The notes under the pieces: model-generated
The model's input: the letters and a program-made list of their open reading frames with translations, nothing else
Told to the model about the DNA's origin: nothing
Database searches by the model: none
Position numbers and translations under genes: made by a program
Part shown: piece after piece, positions 1-9,279 of the stretch
How positions within the stretch are numbered: the first letter of the stretch is position 1
How the letters are laid out: each line of letters starts with the position of its first letter
Assembly (NCBI GenBank): GCA_034927445.1
Contig: JAYFPZ010000003.1
Location: forward strand, 62,001 to 126,000
Source: PHAA01 sp034927445
GTDB lineage: Bacteria; Bacillota; Syntrophomonadia; Syntrophomonadales; Syntrophomonadaceae
DNA: 64,000 nt
Reading direction: 5' to 3'

Positions 1-401
1 ATAGAAGCGCCTCGTAATAAAATCTAGACTTTGGGCCAGCTTGACTAAGAAAAAAGGATTATATATTATAAAACATAGTGAAGAACTATAATTAATCACG
101 GGGCTTACCAGATAACTGGAGGCCTGGCGGCATTATAAATGCTGACTGGGTCTTTATTTATTCCATATGGATACAAGCATGGACCACAGGCGGTTACCGT
201 CTGCCAAAAGTAAGTGAACCGGTCGTTAAAGTAAGGAAATGAACCGGATTAAGGACAGTCGGCGAAACGTACAGATTGAGTAGATCCGGTGGAAGACATT
301 GTCCGCCGGTCTATTAAATAAAGAAGCAAAATATATCTCCCTCCTTCTATCAAATCAATTCTGCCATAAGATTGAAAATAAAACACGAACGAGGTAAGCA
401 A
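1..401. other. Left-edge region without a recognised gene
   Basis: No credible reading frame was found on either strand before the ABC transporter. The stretch at about 205-260 carries two similar words ending in GAACCGG about 35 bases apart, and the tract at 270-320 has several short GC-rich complementary pieces. It may be the tail of a structured RNA or a decayed element cut by the window edge. I recognise nothing specific in it. Confidence 0.4.
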
Positions 402-2168
402 ATGGATTGGGAAAAACACGCACACCGAGGCAAGCTATACATATTTGTCAGCTATTATAAAAAACACCTGGGCCTGTTTGGGCTGGACATGCTGTGCGCA
501 TTGGGTATCGCGCTGGTGGATATTTCCTTTCCGCTGGTGAGCAAGCACGCGCTGGAAAGCTTATTGCCCGGTCGTTTGTATATTATGTTTTTCACCGTGA
601 TGGGGATCTTGATTGCCGCCTATGGGCTGCGTTCGGTATTTTACTACATCGTCACCTATTGGGGGCACACGCTGGGGGTACGGATGGAGGCGGATATCCG
701 CAGCGATCTGTTCTCCCACCTGCAGAAGCTGTCTTTTCGGTTTTATGATAAAAACCGCACCGGCCAGCTCATGAGCCGCGTTACCAATGACCTCTTTGAC
801 ATCACCGAGCTGGCTCATCACGGGCCAGAGGATCTGTTTATCGCTCTTTTAACCCTCCTGGGGGCTTTCATGGTTATGCTGCAGATCCAATGGCGGCTGG
901 CCCTCGTACTTCTGTTAATGGTGCCGATCATCATAGGTTTTGTCTTGTTGCAGCGACGGAGCATGGCGCGGGCTTCCCGGGCCGTAAAAGAACGTGTAGC
1001 CGGCATCAACGCAGATCTTGAATCGAGCATCTCCGGCGCGCGGGTGGCCAAGGCCTTTGCCAACGAGGATTATGAGATCACAAAATTTGAACACGGCAAT
1101 GAGCGCTTTAAAACCTCCAAGAGCTTTTTCTACCGGCGCATGGCGGTTCTGCAGTCAGGGCTTGAGTTTATGACCAGCCTGCTGAGCGTACTGGTTATTC
1201 TGGTCGGCGGCACCCTGATCATGCAGGGGCGTTTTACTTACCCCGAACTCATTACTTTCACCTTGTATGTAGGGATTTTCCTGCAGCCCATCCGGCGGCT
1301 GTCCAATTTTATCGAGCAATATTCTATCGGCATGGCCGGCTTCGAACGTTTTGTGGAACTCATGCGTATCCGCCCTGATATTGAAGACAGCCCCGACGCC
1401 CGGCCGCTGCAAAATGTACGCGGACATATCGAATTGCGTGATGTGTCTTTTTCCTATGATGAAGGGCGGACGGTGCTGTCCCACATCAATCTTACCGCTG
1501 CCCCCGGAAAAAAACTGGCCATTGTCGGCGCGTCCGGAGGCGGCAAAACTACCCTTTGCCATCTTATACCCCGTTTTTATGAACCGACCGGAGGTGACAT
1601 CTTGATTGACGGTGTGAACATTCGCCAGGTGACCCTAACGTCGCTGCGGGCCAATATCGGCATCGTACAGCAGGAGGTCTTTCTCTTTGCCGGTACCATG
1701 CGCGAGAATATTGCCTACGGCCGGGTCGGCGCCAGCGACGAAGAAATCATAGCTGCAGCCAAGCTGGCGCATATCCACGCCGACATCATGGCGATGCCGG
1801 ATGGGTACCACACTATGGCGGGGGAACGGGGCATCCTGCTTTCCGGCGGGCAAAAGCAGCGGATCAGCATCGCGCGGATTTTCCTGAAAAACCCGCCTAT
1901 TCTAATATTGGACGAAGCCACCAGCGCTCTGGACACCCAGACCGAGGCGGAAGTGCAGCATGCTTTCGACCGGCTCGCCAAAGGCCGCACCACTCTCATT
2001 ATTGCGCATCGGCTCTCCACCATCCAAAATGCCGACGAGATCATCGTCCTCGAGGAGAAGGGTATCGCCGCACGCGGCACCCATGCGCAGCTTATCGCTC
2101 AAAATGGCCTTTATACCGAACTGTACCGCGCTTTCCAGCGGGAGGAGCAACCAGGTGAAAGGTCGTAA
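402..2168 (+). CDS. ABC multidrug/lipid exporter, fused permease-ATPase
   Basis: This is a half-transporter of the MsbA/BmrA/YfiC class, which forms homo- or heterodimers in the cytoplasmic membrane and exports hydrophobic compounds using ATP. The first ~310 residues hold six membrane segments of an ABC exporter domain. The last ~240 residues are a nucleotide-binding domain with Walker A GASGGGKTT, a Q-loop (VQQEVFLFAG), the signature LSGGQKQR, Walker B ILILDEATSALD and a switch histidine in IIAHRLST. Length (~588 aa) is normal. I chose the ATG at 402 because GAGG lies seven bases upstream; the frame is open from 372. There is no partner exporter next to it inside the window, so a homodimer or a partner beyond the left edge is possible. 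The substrate cannot be read from sequence. Confidence 0.9.
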   Translation: MDWEKHAHRGKLYIFVSYYKKHLGLFGLDMLCALGIALVDISFPLVSKHALESLLPGRLYIMFFTVMGILIAAYGLRSVFYYIVTYWGHTLGVRMEADIRSDLFSHLQKLSFRFYDKNRTGQLMSRVTNDLFDITELAHHGPEDLFIALLTLLGAFMVMLQIQWRLALVLLLMVPIIIGFVLLQRRSMARASRAVKERVAGINADLESSISGARVAKAFANEDYEITKFEHGNERFKTSKSFFYRRMAVLQSGLEFMTSLLSVLVILVGGTLIMQGRFTYPELITFTLYVGIFLQPIRRLSNFIEQYSIGMAGFERFVELMRIRPDIEDSPDARPLQNVRGHIELRDVSFSYDEGRTVLSHINLTAAPGKKLAIVGASGGGKTTLCHLIPRFYEPTGGDILIDGVNIRQVTLTSLRANIGIVQQEVFLFAGTMRENIAYGRVGASDEEIIAAAKLAHIHADIMAMPDGYHTMAGERGILLSGGQKQRISIARIFLKNPPILILDEATSALDTQTEAEVQHAFDRLAKGRTTLIIAHRLSTIQNADEIIVLEEKGIAARGTHAQLIAQNGLYTELYRAFQREEQPGERS

Positions 2169-2222
2169 AACCCGGACTTTTAGCGTTCAGACCAAGCATG
2201 CCCAGCTGGGCGCGCAAAGCTA

Positions 2223-2260
2223 AAAGGTACCCAAAGGGTTGGACACCCCTGGATACCTTT
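2223..2260 (+). terminator. Hairpin between convergent ABC exporter and gdhA
   Basis: AAAGGTA at 2223 pairs with TACCTTT ending at 2260, with an inner GGGT/ACCC pairing. It lies 55 bases after the exporter stop and 56 bases after the gdhA stop on the other strand, so it may serve both convergent genes. The T-tract is short, which lowers certainty. Confidence 0.55.
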
Positions 2261-2315
2261 ATATTCGGTCTTTAGTGCTTCCCGTGGAGAAGCTTCCTGA
2301 TATTATTCTAATAAT

Positions 2316-3647
2316 TTAGACGTTGCCCTGGGCGGTCATAGCATCCGCTACCTTCAGGAAGCCGGCGATGTTGGCACCTGCCACCAGGTTGTCGCCAAAT
2401 CCGTATTCTTGGGCAGCTTCGCTGGATTTTTTGTAGATGTTGACCATTATATCTTTCAATTTGGCATCAACTTCTTCGAAGGTCCAGGCATATCTCATAC
2501 TGTTTTGGGACATCTCCAGAGCGGATACGGCAACGCCACCGGCATTGGCCGCTTTAGCCGGTCCAAACAGAACCCCGTTGCTATGGAATACAGAGATGGC
2601 TTCAGGAGTCGAGGGCATGTTGGCGCCTTCTCCCACGGCAATACAGCCACTGGCTACCAGGGCCTTAGCCGCCTTCTCATCCAGTTCATTCTGAGTAGCA
2701 CTGGGCAGGACGATGTCACAAGGAACGGTCCAGATGCCTTCGCCTTCAAAATACTTGGCCGTACCGCACTCTGTACAATAATCACTGCATCTCTTTCTTT
2801 CAACTTCTTTAATCCGTTTAATCAGATCCAGATTGATTCCGGCTTCATCCACAAAATATCCGTTGGAATCACTCATCGCCACCACTTTGGCCCCCAGTTC
2901 CATAGCCTTTTGGGCGGCATAGATAGAAACATTGCCGGAACCGGATATAACTACCCTCTTGCCGGCAAAAGATTGTCCCTTGGATTTAAGCATCTCGTCC
3001 ACAAAGTAAACCAGCCCATACCCGGTTGCCTCAGTTCTGGCCAAACTTCCGCCCCAGGTCAGACCTTTACCGGTTAATACCCCTTCATAGAGATTTCTGA
3101 TACGTTTATATTGGCCATACATGTATCCTATCTCCCGGCCTCCTACGCCTATGTCGCCGGCGGGTACATCGGTGTCAGCTCCTATATGTCTGCATAATTC
3201 AGTCATAAAGCTCTGACAGAACTTCATTATTTCATTATCTGATTTTCCTTTGGGATCAAAGTCACTGCCGCCTTTCCCGCCTCCAATCGGCAGGCCGGTG
3301 AGGGAGTTTTTGAAGATTTGCTCAAACCCGAGGAATTTGATTATCGACAGGTTTACTGAAGGATGCAATCTTAATCCACCCTTATAAGGTCCGATGGCGC
3401 TGTTGAATTGAACTCTGAAGCCTCGGTTCACCTGCACCTTGCCATTGTCATCCAACCAGGGTACTCTGAATATTACCTGGCGTTCCGGTTCGACGATTCT
3501 TTCCAGAACCCCTGCTTTTGCATATTCGGGATGCCTTTCCACTACCGGGTCCAATGATTCCAGAACTTCTCTTACCGCTTGTAAAAATTCGGGTTCATGG
3601 GCATTTCGCTGCATTACCTTTTCCAACACACTACTGGCATAAGACAT
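2316..3647 (-). CDS. gdhA: NADP-type glutamate dehydrogenase
   Basis: Hexameric glutamate dehydrogenase that interconverts 2-oxoglutarate plus ammonium and glutamate in the cytosol. The 443-residue length fits the small bacterial GdhA class. Visible landmarks are the substrate-binding KGGLRLHPSVN segment, the catalytic-lysine loop GGGKGGSDFDPKGKS, the PAGDIGVGGREIGYM stretch and the Rossmann motif SGSGNVSIYAAQKAMELGAKV, followed by the usual SDSNGY. The ATG at 3647 follows AAGGAGG with good spacing. It is a single-gene unit with its own promoter. One oddity is a cysteine cluster (Cys-x3-Cys-x2-Cys in RCSDYCTECG, near residue 290) in a loop that normally lacks cysteines. NADP preference is inferred from family resemblance. 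Confidence 0.95.
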   Translation of the reverse strand: MSYASSVLEKVMQRNAHEPEFLQAVREVLESLDPVVERHPEYAKAGVLERIVEPERQVIFRVPWLDDNGKVQVNRGFRVQFNSAIGPYKGGLRLHPSVNLSIIKFLGFEQIFKNSLTGLPIGGGKGGSDFDPKGKSDNEIMKFCQSFMTELCRHIGADTDVPAGDIGVGGREIGYMYGQYKRIRNLYEGVLTGKGLTWGGSLARTEATGYGLVYFVDEMLKSKGQSFAGKRVVISGSGNVSIYAAQKAMELGAKVVAMSDSNGYFVDEAGINLDLIKRIKEVERKRCSDYCTECGTAKYFEGEGIWTVPCDIVLPSATQNELDEKAAKALVASGCIAVGEGANMPSTPEAISVFHSNGVLFGPAKAANAGGVAVSALEMSQNSMRYAWTFEEVDAKLKDIMVNIYKKSSEAAQEYGFGDNLVAGANIAGFLKVADAMTAQGNV

Positions 3648-3709
3648 TTCCCTGCATTCCTCCTTCGGAATTTTTTTATTAACTTATAGCGTTGCACGGA
3701 CTATGCAAA

Positions 3710-3737
3710 ATTATAGATTATATAATTACAATGTAAA
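3710..3737 (-). promoter_or_regulatory. SigA-type promoter of gdhA
   Basis: On the minus strand TTTACA (3737-3732) and TATAAT (3715-3710) are separated by 16 bases. The site lies about 65 bases upstream of the gdhA start in AT-rich DNA. This is a near-consensus housekeeping promoter. Confidence 0.7.
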
Positions 3738-4174
3738 TAGAATTTGGTCAGATATACTGTATGCATGATTTCGTTAAGCGCTTTCCTAATATTGCCTACT
3801 GCGGGCTCCAATAATAGAAACACCCATTACCGGCTTGCTTTAAAGCCCGCGTTATTGGATATATGGGGGCTTAGGCCTTATTGAATGATTGTAAAGCCCG
3901 TTATGAGAAATATATTGTATACAAAAAAAAAGAGGGCCCAGCCCTCCTCATACCGTCAAAAAAGCCCAATAGCGTCATTAATTTGTGAGCGATGCGAAGA
4001 TAGGTTGTGCCCTTGGGTAAATTTTTTTGCTCGATCTGCCTATATTATTTAGTCATCCAGGTATCTTTGAGCAATTGTTTGAATATCCCTGAATCTGCAT
4101 AAACAGGCCGTTCGGTTTTAAAGCAACTGCAGCCCTTTCTTCCGGTTCATTATTACATATTTCCAGGTTTAATA
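3738..4174. other. Intergenic region between gdhA promoter and the antiporter gene
   Basis: Apart from the minus-strand terminator at 3922-3946 I see no gene. The stretch at 3800-3900 contains GC-rich words with partial self-complementarity and no clear function. Confidence 0.4.
3922..3946 (-). terminator. Rho-independent terminator of the antiporter gene
   Basis: On the minus strand GAGGGC, a three-base loop and GCCCTC are followed by about ten T residues. It lies 230 bases after the stop of the antiporter gene. Confidence 0.8.
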
Positions 4175-5185
4175 TTACGATATAACTCCGTTAAATACGG
4201 CAAAGAGGAATATTCCGTAAAAGAACCCGCACAGCAAAAGCATGGGGGCGGTAACATGTTTTTGCCGGATCAGCTGCGTGAACAGCAGGGCGGCTGAAGC
4301 TAAAGTCAAAACGGCTGATACAAAAGCACCCGAGTTCAAGTGCCAATCAGTCAGGAATATTCCCAGGGCCGGAATGAGCGAACTCTGGAAAACCATGGCG
4401 CCGGTAATATTGCCCAGAGCCAGGGTATCCTTTTCTCGTGATATCCAGATTACACTGTTAAATTTCTCCGGCAGTTCGGTGGCAATGGGAGTAATGATCA
4501 AAGCCAGTACAAAGGCAGGCACCCCGTAAGTCTGGGCTACAACCTTGATGGAATGAACAAACAGGTCCGCACCCAATACTATACATAAAAGCGCCACTAA
4601 AACCTGGAGCAAAACCGAAATGGTTGGCGGCGGGCAATGGCGCCTGGCAAAATAACAGGGCGGGATTTCCGTATCCGACTCCAAGTCTCTTTCTTGGGAA
4701 AGCATGGCGAACACGTACCAAATATAAGCAACAACCAAGGCTACTGCAATCAACAACTGCCAGATTCTTAAATCCGCCGGGATTGCCCCCGCCAATACGG
4801 CCAAAGTGTATACGATCATAAAGAACCCCAGGTCACGGCTCATACTGGAATAATCGCCCGTTACTTTGGTTCCGGTTCTGCGCCTGTTTTTAAAGACAAT
4901 CACGGCAATACCGGTAACAAACATGGCCAAGGTGGACAGCATCAAAGGTGCTCCCAAAATTGCTCCAATTCCTATTTCTTTGCCCTCTGTCCCCCGGGTA
5001 AATACGATAGCAATCACGGGGATAATAGTTTCAGGCAGAGCGGTGCCTACGGCAGCAAGAACACTCCCCACCGCTCCTTCCGACAGGTTAAATAATTTAC
5101 CCAGCCATTCAACCCCGTTAACAAATAGTTCCGCCCCGGCCAGTACGATGCCCAGGCTTATGATTAATAAAGCAATATCACTCAT
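4175..5185 (-). CDS. Sodium/calcium exchanger family protein
   Basis: Cation antiporter of the CaCA superfamily (YrbG-like), a membrane protein exchanging Ca2+ for Na+ or H+. The two inverted halves show the two alpha repeats: GAELFVNGVEWLG with GTALPETIIP in the first half, and GADLFVHSIKVVAQ with TELPEKFNS in the second half. The acidic residues of both alpha repeats are retained. About ten hydrophobic segments are visible and a basic/polar loop follows residue 95. Length (336 aa) fits bacterial members. The gene has its own terminator downstream and is separated from the PHP gene by 30 bases, so the two may share a transcript. The transported ions are inferred from the family. Confidence 0.88.
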   Translation of the reverse strand: MSDIALLIISLGIVLAGAELFVNGVEWLGKLFNLSEGAVGSVLAAVGTALPETIIPVIAIVFTRGTEGKEIGIGAILGAPLMLSTLAMFVTGIAVIVFKNRRRTGTKVTGDYSSMSRDLGFFMIVYTLAVLAGAIPADLRIWQLLIAVALVVAYIWYVFAMLSQERDLESDTEIPPCYFARRHCPPPTISVLLQVLVALLCIVLGADLFVHSIKVVAQTYGVPAFVLALIITPIATELPEKFNSVIWISREKDTLALGNITGAMVFQSSLIPALGIFLTDWHLNSGAFVSAVLTLASAALLFTQLIRQKHVTAPMLLLCGFFYGIFLFAVFNGVIS

Positions 5186-5215
5186 AGTTTAATCAGTCTT
5201 CTCCTTATTCTAGTA

Positions 5216-5983
5216 TTATAAAGCCGTTGTTATTTTATTATGTTGATTAAATCTTACCAGATACCGGTATCCGGCTTTCCGGGCGGATTGATAAGCTTCC
5301 GCCAAACCCTCCCCGATTTGATCGGGATGGTGGGCATCCGACCCGAAAGTAATCGGAATATCATAACTAAACATCCGGTTTACCAAGGCCTCTTCCGGAT
5401 AAAGTTCAGCGACTTTTTTCCTCAGGCCGGCACTGTTGATTTCAACTGCCATATTACTTTTCCTGACCGCTTCCAAAACCGGGTCCAGATAATCCAGCGA
5501 AGATCGCCGCCGGGGGCGGTGGCCCCATATTTTAACCAGGTCAATATGCCCGACCACATCAAAGCAGCCGGATTGCACCATTTGCATAAGTATATGGGCA
5601 TACTGGCCATATATATCGTCAATATCGCGTTCGTCGAAACCGCCCTGAAAATCGGGATGGTCAAACCCCCATCCATCTATGTAATGTACGGAACCAATAA
5701 TATAATCATAGGGTTTTTGCCTGATTATCTCATTTATAGTCTGCTCTTGGCCGGGAATATAATCCATCTCAATTCCAAGTTTTATCTCTATATTATGGCG
5801 GCGGGCATTCTGCACAACCTGGAATGTATTGAAATCAACCAAGTGAATAAACTCGTCATGTTCACTGAAACCAATCTCCTGGATTCCCCGCCGCGAAGCG
5901 CTATCCAGAAATTGGTTGGCCCAATCCTGACTATAACCATACTCGCCATGCGCCACGGCGTGAACATGATAATCAACCAGCAT
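5216..5983 (-). CDS. PHP-domain phosphatase, histidinol-phosphatase family
   Basis: The protein belongs to the PHP (polymerase and histidinol phosphatase) metallohydrolases of the HisJ/HisK type. Metal-ligand motifs in order are DYHVHAVAHG at the N-terminus, GFSEHDEF near residue 45, LGIEMDYIP near 90, GSVHY near 105, GHIDLVK near 150, and FGSDAHHP near 220. I chose the ATG at 5983 because GGAGG lies eight bases upstream and the next residues fit the family start; the frame is open to 6016. No other histidine-biosynthesis gene is nearby, so the substrate could be L-histidinol phosphate or another phosphoester. It precedes the cation antiporter in the same direction. Confidence 0.85.
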   Translation of the reverse strand: MLVDYHVHAVAHGEYGYSQDWANQFLDSASRRGIQEIGFSEHDEFIHLVDFNTFQVVQNARRHNIEIKLGIEMDYIPGQEQTINEIIRQKPYDYIIGSVHYIDGWGFDHPDFQGGFDERDIDDIYGQYAHILMQMVQSGCFDVVGHIDLVKIWGHRPRRRSSLDYLDPVLEAVRKSNMAVEINSAGLRKKVAELYPEEALVNRMFSYDIPITFGSDAHHPDQIGEGLAEAYQSARKAGYRYLVRFNQHNKITTAL

Positions 5984-6130
5984 TTGCCTTTCCTCCCTTG
6001 CCTTACCGTAATCCATTTAAACACTCTTGTATTAAGAAATCAAGGCGGCTGTTATTAATCGTACTCGAATAGGCATCCGTAATGAGGATATAAAAAGAGG
6101 ACCCTTAAGCCTTTTTTATACATCAGAGCA

Positions 6131-7951
6131 CTAAAAATTCAAATTATTTAGAAATATCGTCTGAAATTCCGGCTCATGGGCCAATTCAACATACTGCACC
6201 CTGGTTTTTATATCAACCGCGGCTTGAAGCTGAGCCGGCGATAGCAAGGTCATAATCGCTCCCTCAGCCGCGGCATTGCCTATGTTTCTAATTTTACCTT
6301 CCTTACCGGCAGGCAGGAGCCCTATGTTAATAACATTGTTCGGATCCAGATAGCTTCCAAAAGCACCCGCCATAAAAATGTGGTCGATTCTGGATGCAGT
6401 GATATTCGCTTTTTGGATCAGTATATCAATTGCGGTTCGGACTGCCGCTTTCGCCAATTGCACTTGTCTGACGTCATCCTGGTTCAGGACCAGAGGGGCA
6501 CCCGACCCGCGTTTCTCTCCTTCAGCCAGTATTAGTTCCGCACCATGGTCGCCGCTTCTCATATTAAGACTAGCCTGGGCCTGCTCTGTAAAAATACCGT
6601 TTTGATCCAGCCAGTGGTTTTGCAGCAGTACGGATACCAGGTCAATTATGCCTGAACCGCAGATACCCCGGGGGGCTCCTCCTCCTATTACCCTGAAACT
6701 TAATTTATCCTGGTGCATAAACACTTTGTCAATCGCACCACTGCCGGCCCTCATCCCGCAACTGAGCGCTCCTCCTTCGAATGCCGGCCCGGCCGCGGCT
6801 GAAGCCGCCCACATTTGGCCTTGATGGCACAAGACAATCTCGCTGTTGGTGCCGATATCAATCAATAAAAAGGCCCGATCCCGGTATGGCGTCAAGGTCA
6901 GCAGGCACGCAGTGGTATCCGCTCCTACAAATCCCCCCAGTTGAGGAGGTATAACCATCCGGCTTAAGGGGTTGGTTTTTAAACCCAGACCAGCCGCCGG
7001 AACTTCCATAGTACCGGAAAATATACCGGTATATGGCGCCGAACCAAAACCATTGGTACACAGCCCGGTAAGTAAATGAAGCATCACCGGATTTCCCACT
7101 GCCGCTACTTTATAGATATTATCCGGTTCTGCTCCGGTTTCCGCCAGCATTTCTTCAATCATGCTGTTCAGGTTATTTATCAGGATAAGGTGCAGGGCCC
7201 GCGCACCATCTTCGTTGGCAATGGCATAGTTAACCCGTGAAATAATATCTTCTCCATATATCCGCTGCATGTTGCTGTGGGTTGCCAGGGCCGCCGTTTC
7301 CCCGGTCACCATATCCAGTAAAGCCGCCCAGAGGCTGGTACTGCCGATATCCAAAGCCAACCCCAGCAGTCGTTCCTGTTTACGTCCGACATATTGCACC
7401 TTTTCTTCATCTATTATAACAGCGTCCATTTCCAGGGTAGGGCGCCCGGCACGATCAAAAGCGGCCAGGTAGTTTAGATTTTCGATGCTTAGTTCCAGGC
7501 GATACCCGGGCAGAGCCTTTTTAATCCGATCATAAATAGGGACTGGCGATCCTTCCAGCGAACCCGGGATAAAGAACCTTTTATGGCTGACCCCGCCTGG
7601 CTTGACCGTGCCCGGACGGTACCTTAACAAGCTGGCTTTGGCCCGGGCATCCGTTTGCCAGTAATCCAGGCGGAGAATAAAGTCCCCTTCGATAATGGTT
7701 AAACAGGCCAGCCTCTGCCCATTTCTGGTTTCTTCGGACATAAGATGCTCTCGTTCACCGGGAGAGATCTCACTAATTGCTCCAGTCATGCGAAACTTGC
7801 ACTTCCCGCACGTGCCTGCTCCCCCGCAGGCACCAACCGTATCCCAGCCTATAACTTCCAGGGCTTCCCAAACTGTTTTGCCGTTCATCGTCCATAGGCT
7901 GTACTCGTTTCCGTCCGGATCCACAATTGTCATTTTTACCTGGTCTGGCAT
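6131..7951 (-). CDS. RACo-like ferredoxin/ASKHA activator of corrinoid proteins
   Basis: The N-terminal ~90 residues are a plant-type 2Fe-2S ferredoxin domain with ligands Cys42, Cys48, Cys51 and Cys83. After a linker, an ASKHA-fold DUF4445 domain fills the rest, with ALDIGSTSLWAALLD near residue 207, LLIDIGTNSEIVL near 365 and IFMAGAFGSYLDP near 555. In characterised relatives (RACo, RamA-like proteins) such enzymes use ATP to reduce inactive Co(II) corrinoid to Co(I) so methyltransferases can work. The length of 606 aa is typical. No methyltransferase or corrinoid protein lies in the window, so the partner is unknown. The start at 7951 is supported by the AGGTGA stretch about five bases upstream. 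Confidence 0.88.
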   Translation of the reverse strand: MPDQVKMTIVDPDGNEYSLWTMNGKTVWEALEVIGWDTVGACGGAGTCGKCKFRMTGAISEISPGEREHLMSEETRNGQRLACLTIIEGDFILRLDYWQTDARAKASLLRYRPGTVKPGGVSHKRFFIPGSLEGSPVPIYDRIKKALPGYRLELSIENLNYLAAFDRAGRPTLEMDAVIIDEEKVQYVGRKQERLLGLALDIGSTSLWAALLDMVTGETAALATHSNMQRIYGEDIISRVNYAIANEDGARALHLILINNLNSMIEEMLAETGAEPDNIYKVAAVGNPVMLHLLTGLCTNGFGSAPYTGIFSGTMEVPAAGLGLKTNPLSRMVIPPQLGGFVGADTTACLLTLTPYRDRAFLLIDIGTNSEIVLCHQGQMWAASAAAGPAFEGGALSCGMRAGSGAIDKVFMHQDKLSFRVIGGGAPRGICGSGIIDLVSVLLQNHWLDQNGIFTEQAQASLNMRSGDHGAELILAEGEKRGSGAPLVLNQDDVRQVQLAKAAVRTAIDILIQKANITASRIDHIFMAGAFGSYLDPNNVINIGLLPAGKEGKIRNIGNAAAEGAIMTLLSPAQLQAAVDIKTRVQYVELAHEPEFQTIFLNNLNF

Positions 7952-8229
7952 ATTTTCACCTGCTATTCCTGGAATATCTGCTGCCCGGCAGCCATTTCCA
8001 TATTGCCCGTGCCGGGCTGGCTTTTATATTATAACTAAATATTAGCAAAAAAGGCGGTTTCCAGCCACCTCATCCATGTTTTTAGCACCTTTAAATTATC
8101 GTTCAAGCGAAATGGGGACGAATCTTCCGTTAAAGAGAAGATACGCCCCCATTTATTCATCTTTGATTGATTCCACTGTGAGCTTACCACAGCTTTTTTC
8201 GCATATCAGCAATGTTGTTTTTGCCTTTA
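7952..8229. other. Intergenic region
   Basis: No gene is seen here. It contains the upstream region of the RACo-like gene and a long hairpin at 8110-8154 listed separately. Confidence 0.4.
8110..8154 (-). terminator. Long hairpin downstream of small membrane protein
   Basis: AAATGGGG at 8110 pairs with CCCCATTT ending at 8154, with an inner ATCTTC/GAAGAT stem. It lies about 75 bases past the minus-strand stop at 8230. There is no strong T-tract, so it may be a terminator or an mRNA-end structure. Confidence 0.5.
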
Positions 8230-8577
8230 TTATTCCGCCGGTTTGGTCTCCGCCATTAATACAAAAGCAAATACGATCGTCCATGCCAATGAAGCTAATA
8301 AAGCAATAGTCGCGCCGCTCCAATCTCCGTTCATAGAAACTTTCGAATTTCCCATACTATAGAGTACATTAAAGACTACCACGCCAACACCGGTAAGAAT
8401 AAATACCCACTTTTTCAATTGACCCGGAAGTTGAAATTTCTTGGCCCAGGCGCAGAATTTAAAGAAAATGTAGATAGCTACTAATACTAATACGATCAGT
8501 ACCAGAGGATTATAAAACAACCCTTCGCCTCCACCATGCCCTCCTTCAGCTGCGGCCGAAGCTAATATTGCCAACAC
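8230..8577 (-). CDS. Small membrane protein of unknown function
   Basis: A 115-residue protein that I do not recognise. After a short Gly/His-rich N-terminus (GGHGGGEG) there are three hydrophobic segments, at about residues 24-42, 55-75 and 88-108, separated by short basic or polar loops; the C-terminus is ETKPAE. A GTG start at 8577 has the G-rich box GGGGGGTG five bases upstream. It stands alone between the RACo-like gene and RNase P RNA, with a hairpin after it. The layout suggests an integral cytoplasmic-membrane protein; no function can be assigned. Confidence 0.7.
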   Translation of the reverse strand: MLAILASAAAEGGHGGGEGLFYNPLVLIVLVLVAIYIFFKFCAWAKKFQLPGQLKKWVFILTGVGVVVFNVLYSMGNSKVSMNGDWSGATIALLASLAWTIVFAFVLMAETKPAE

Positions 8578-8792
8578 TTGTTCACCCCCCTCATTTTATA
8601 AATACTCCATCCTTTAATTCTATTACCCAGAATGGTGTAAAACAACCCCATTTTTAGAATTAACTATTTACATCCATCCATGTCCACTTGATTCTAATAA
8701 ATTATTCTCCAATGCCTAACAATATCCTGCAATGTTTTTTATTTTTTTGAAGAAAAATAGTAAATTATTCAGATATAGAGAGATAAAACATC

Positions 8793-8821
8793 TGGCTGTT
8801 GCTGATTTAATCATGTATAAT
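8793..8821 (+). promoter_or_regulatory. Promoter of rnpB
   Basis: TGGCTG (8793-8798), a 17-base spacer and TATAAT (8816-8821) precede the mature 5' end of RNase P RNA by seven bases. The position fits a direct promoter for the RNA. Confidence 0.65.
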
Positions 8822-8828
8822 AAGGAAC

Positions 8829-9180
8829 GCAAGTAAATCAGATAGTCGCGGGTATTTATACCTGAGGAAAGTCGGAGCTCCGCAGGGCAAGGTGCTGGAT
8901 AACGTCCAGTGGGGGCGACCCCAAGGAAAGTGCCACAGAAATAAACCGCCGGAGAAAGAAGCTGAGCCTCGTCCTCCGGCAAGGGTGGAACGGTGAGGTA
9001 AGAGCCCACCAGCAGACAGGTGACTGCCTGGCTAGGTAAACCCCACCTGGAGCAAGACCGAATAGGGGAGCTATGAGGTTGCCCGCCCCGCTCCCGGGTT
9101 AGGTCGCTTGAGGTGCCAGGTAACTGGCATCCTAGATAGATGACTATCGAATACAGAACTCCGCTTATAGATTTACTTGC
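8829..9180 (+). ncRNA. rnpB: RNase P RNA component, bacterial class A
   Basis: This is the catalytic RNA that removes 5' leaders from tRNA precursors, working with the RnpA protein. The ends form helix P1: GCAAGTAAATC (8829-8839) is perfectly complementary to GATTTACTTGC (9170-9180). Conserved core blocks occur in the expected order: GAGGAAAGTCGGAGCTCC near 8871, GTGCCACAGAAA near 8930, GGTAAGAGCCCACCAG near 8997, GGAGCAAGACCGAATAGG near 9050 with GAGGTTGCCCG, and AGATAGATGACTATCG near 9133, followed by ACAGAACTCCGCTTAT. The ~352-nt length is normal. The core pattern and the helical arrangement are of the ancestral A type rather than the Bacillus B type. Confidence 0.97.
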
Positions 9181-9189
9181 GCAAGCAGG

Positions 9190-9220
9190 GACAGGGGGAC
9201 AGTTCCCTTGTCTCCCTGTC
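9190..9220 (+). terminator. Hairpin after rnpB
   Basis: GACAGGG (9190) pairs with CCCTGTC (ending 9220) with additional inner pairing, followed by the pyrimidine-rich TTCTCCTGTCT. It is 10 bases past rnpB and could also stop asnB transcription from the opposite side. Confidence 0.5.
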
Positions 9221-9279
9221 TTCTCCTGTCTCAGAACGTCTTCTTGCCTTCCTTTATTCAATTATTTAATGTTGCCTGC

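Noticed and set aside
5240..6058. 272-codon plus-strand frame
   Set aside because: It mirrors the PHP phosphatase gene, which has a correct ribosome site and all metal motifs.
8716..9261. 181-codon minus-strand frame
   Set aside because: It overlaps RNase P RNA entirely; the RNA core and helix P1 are unmistakable.
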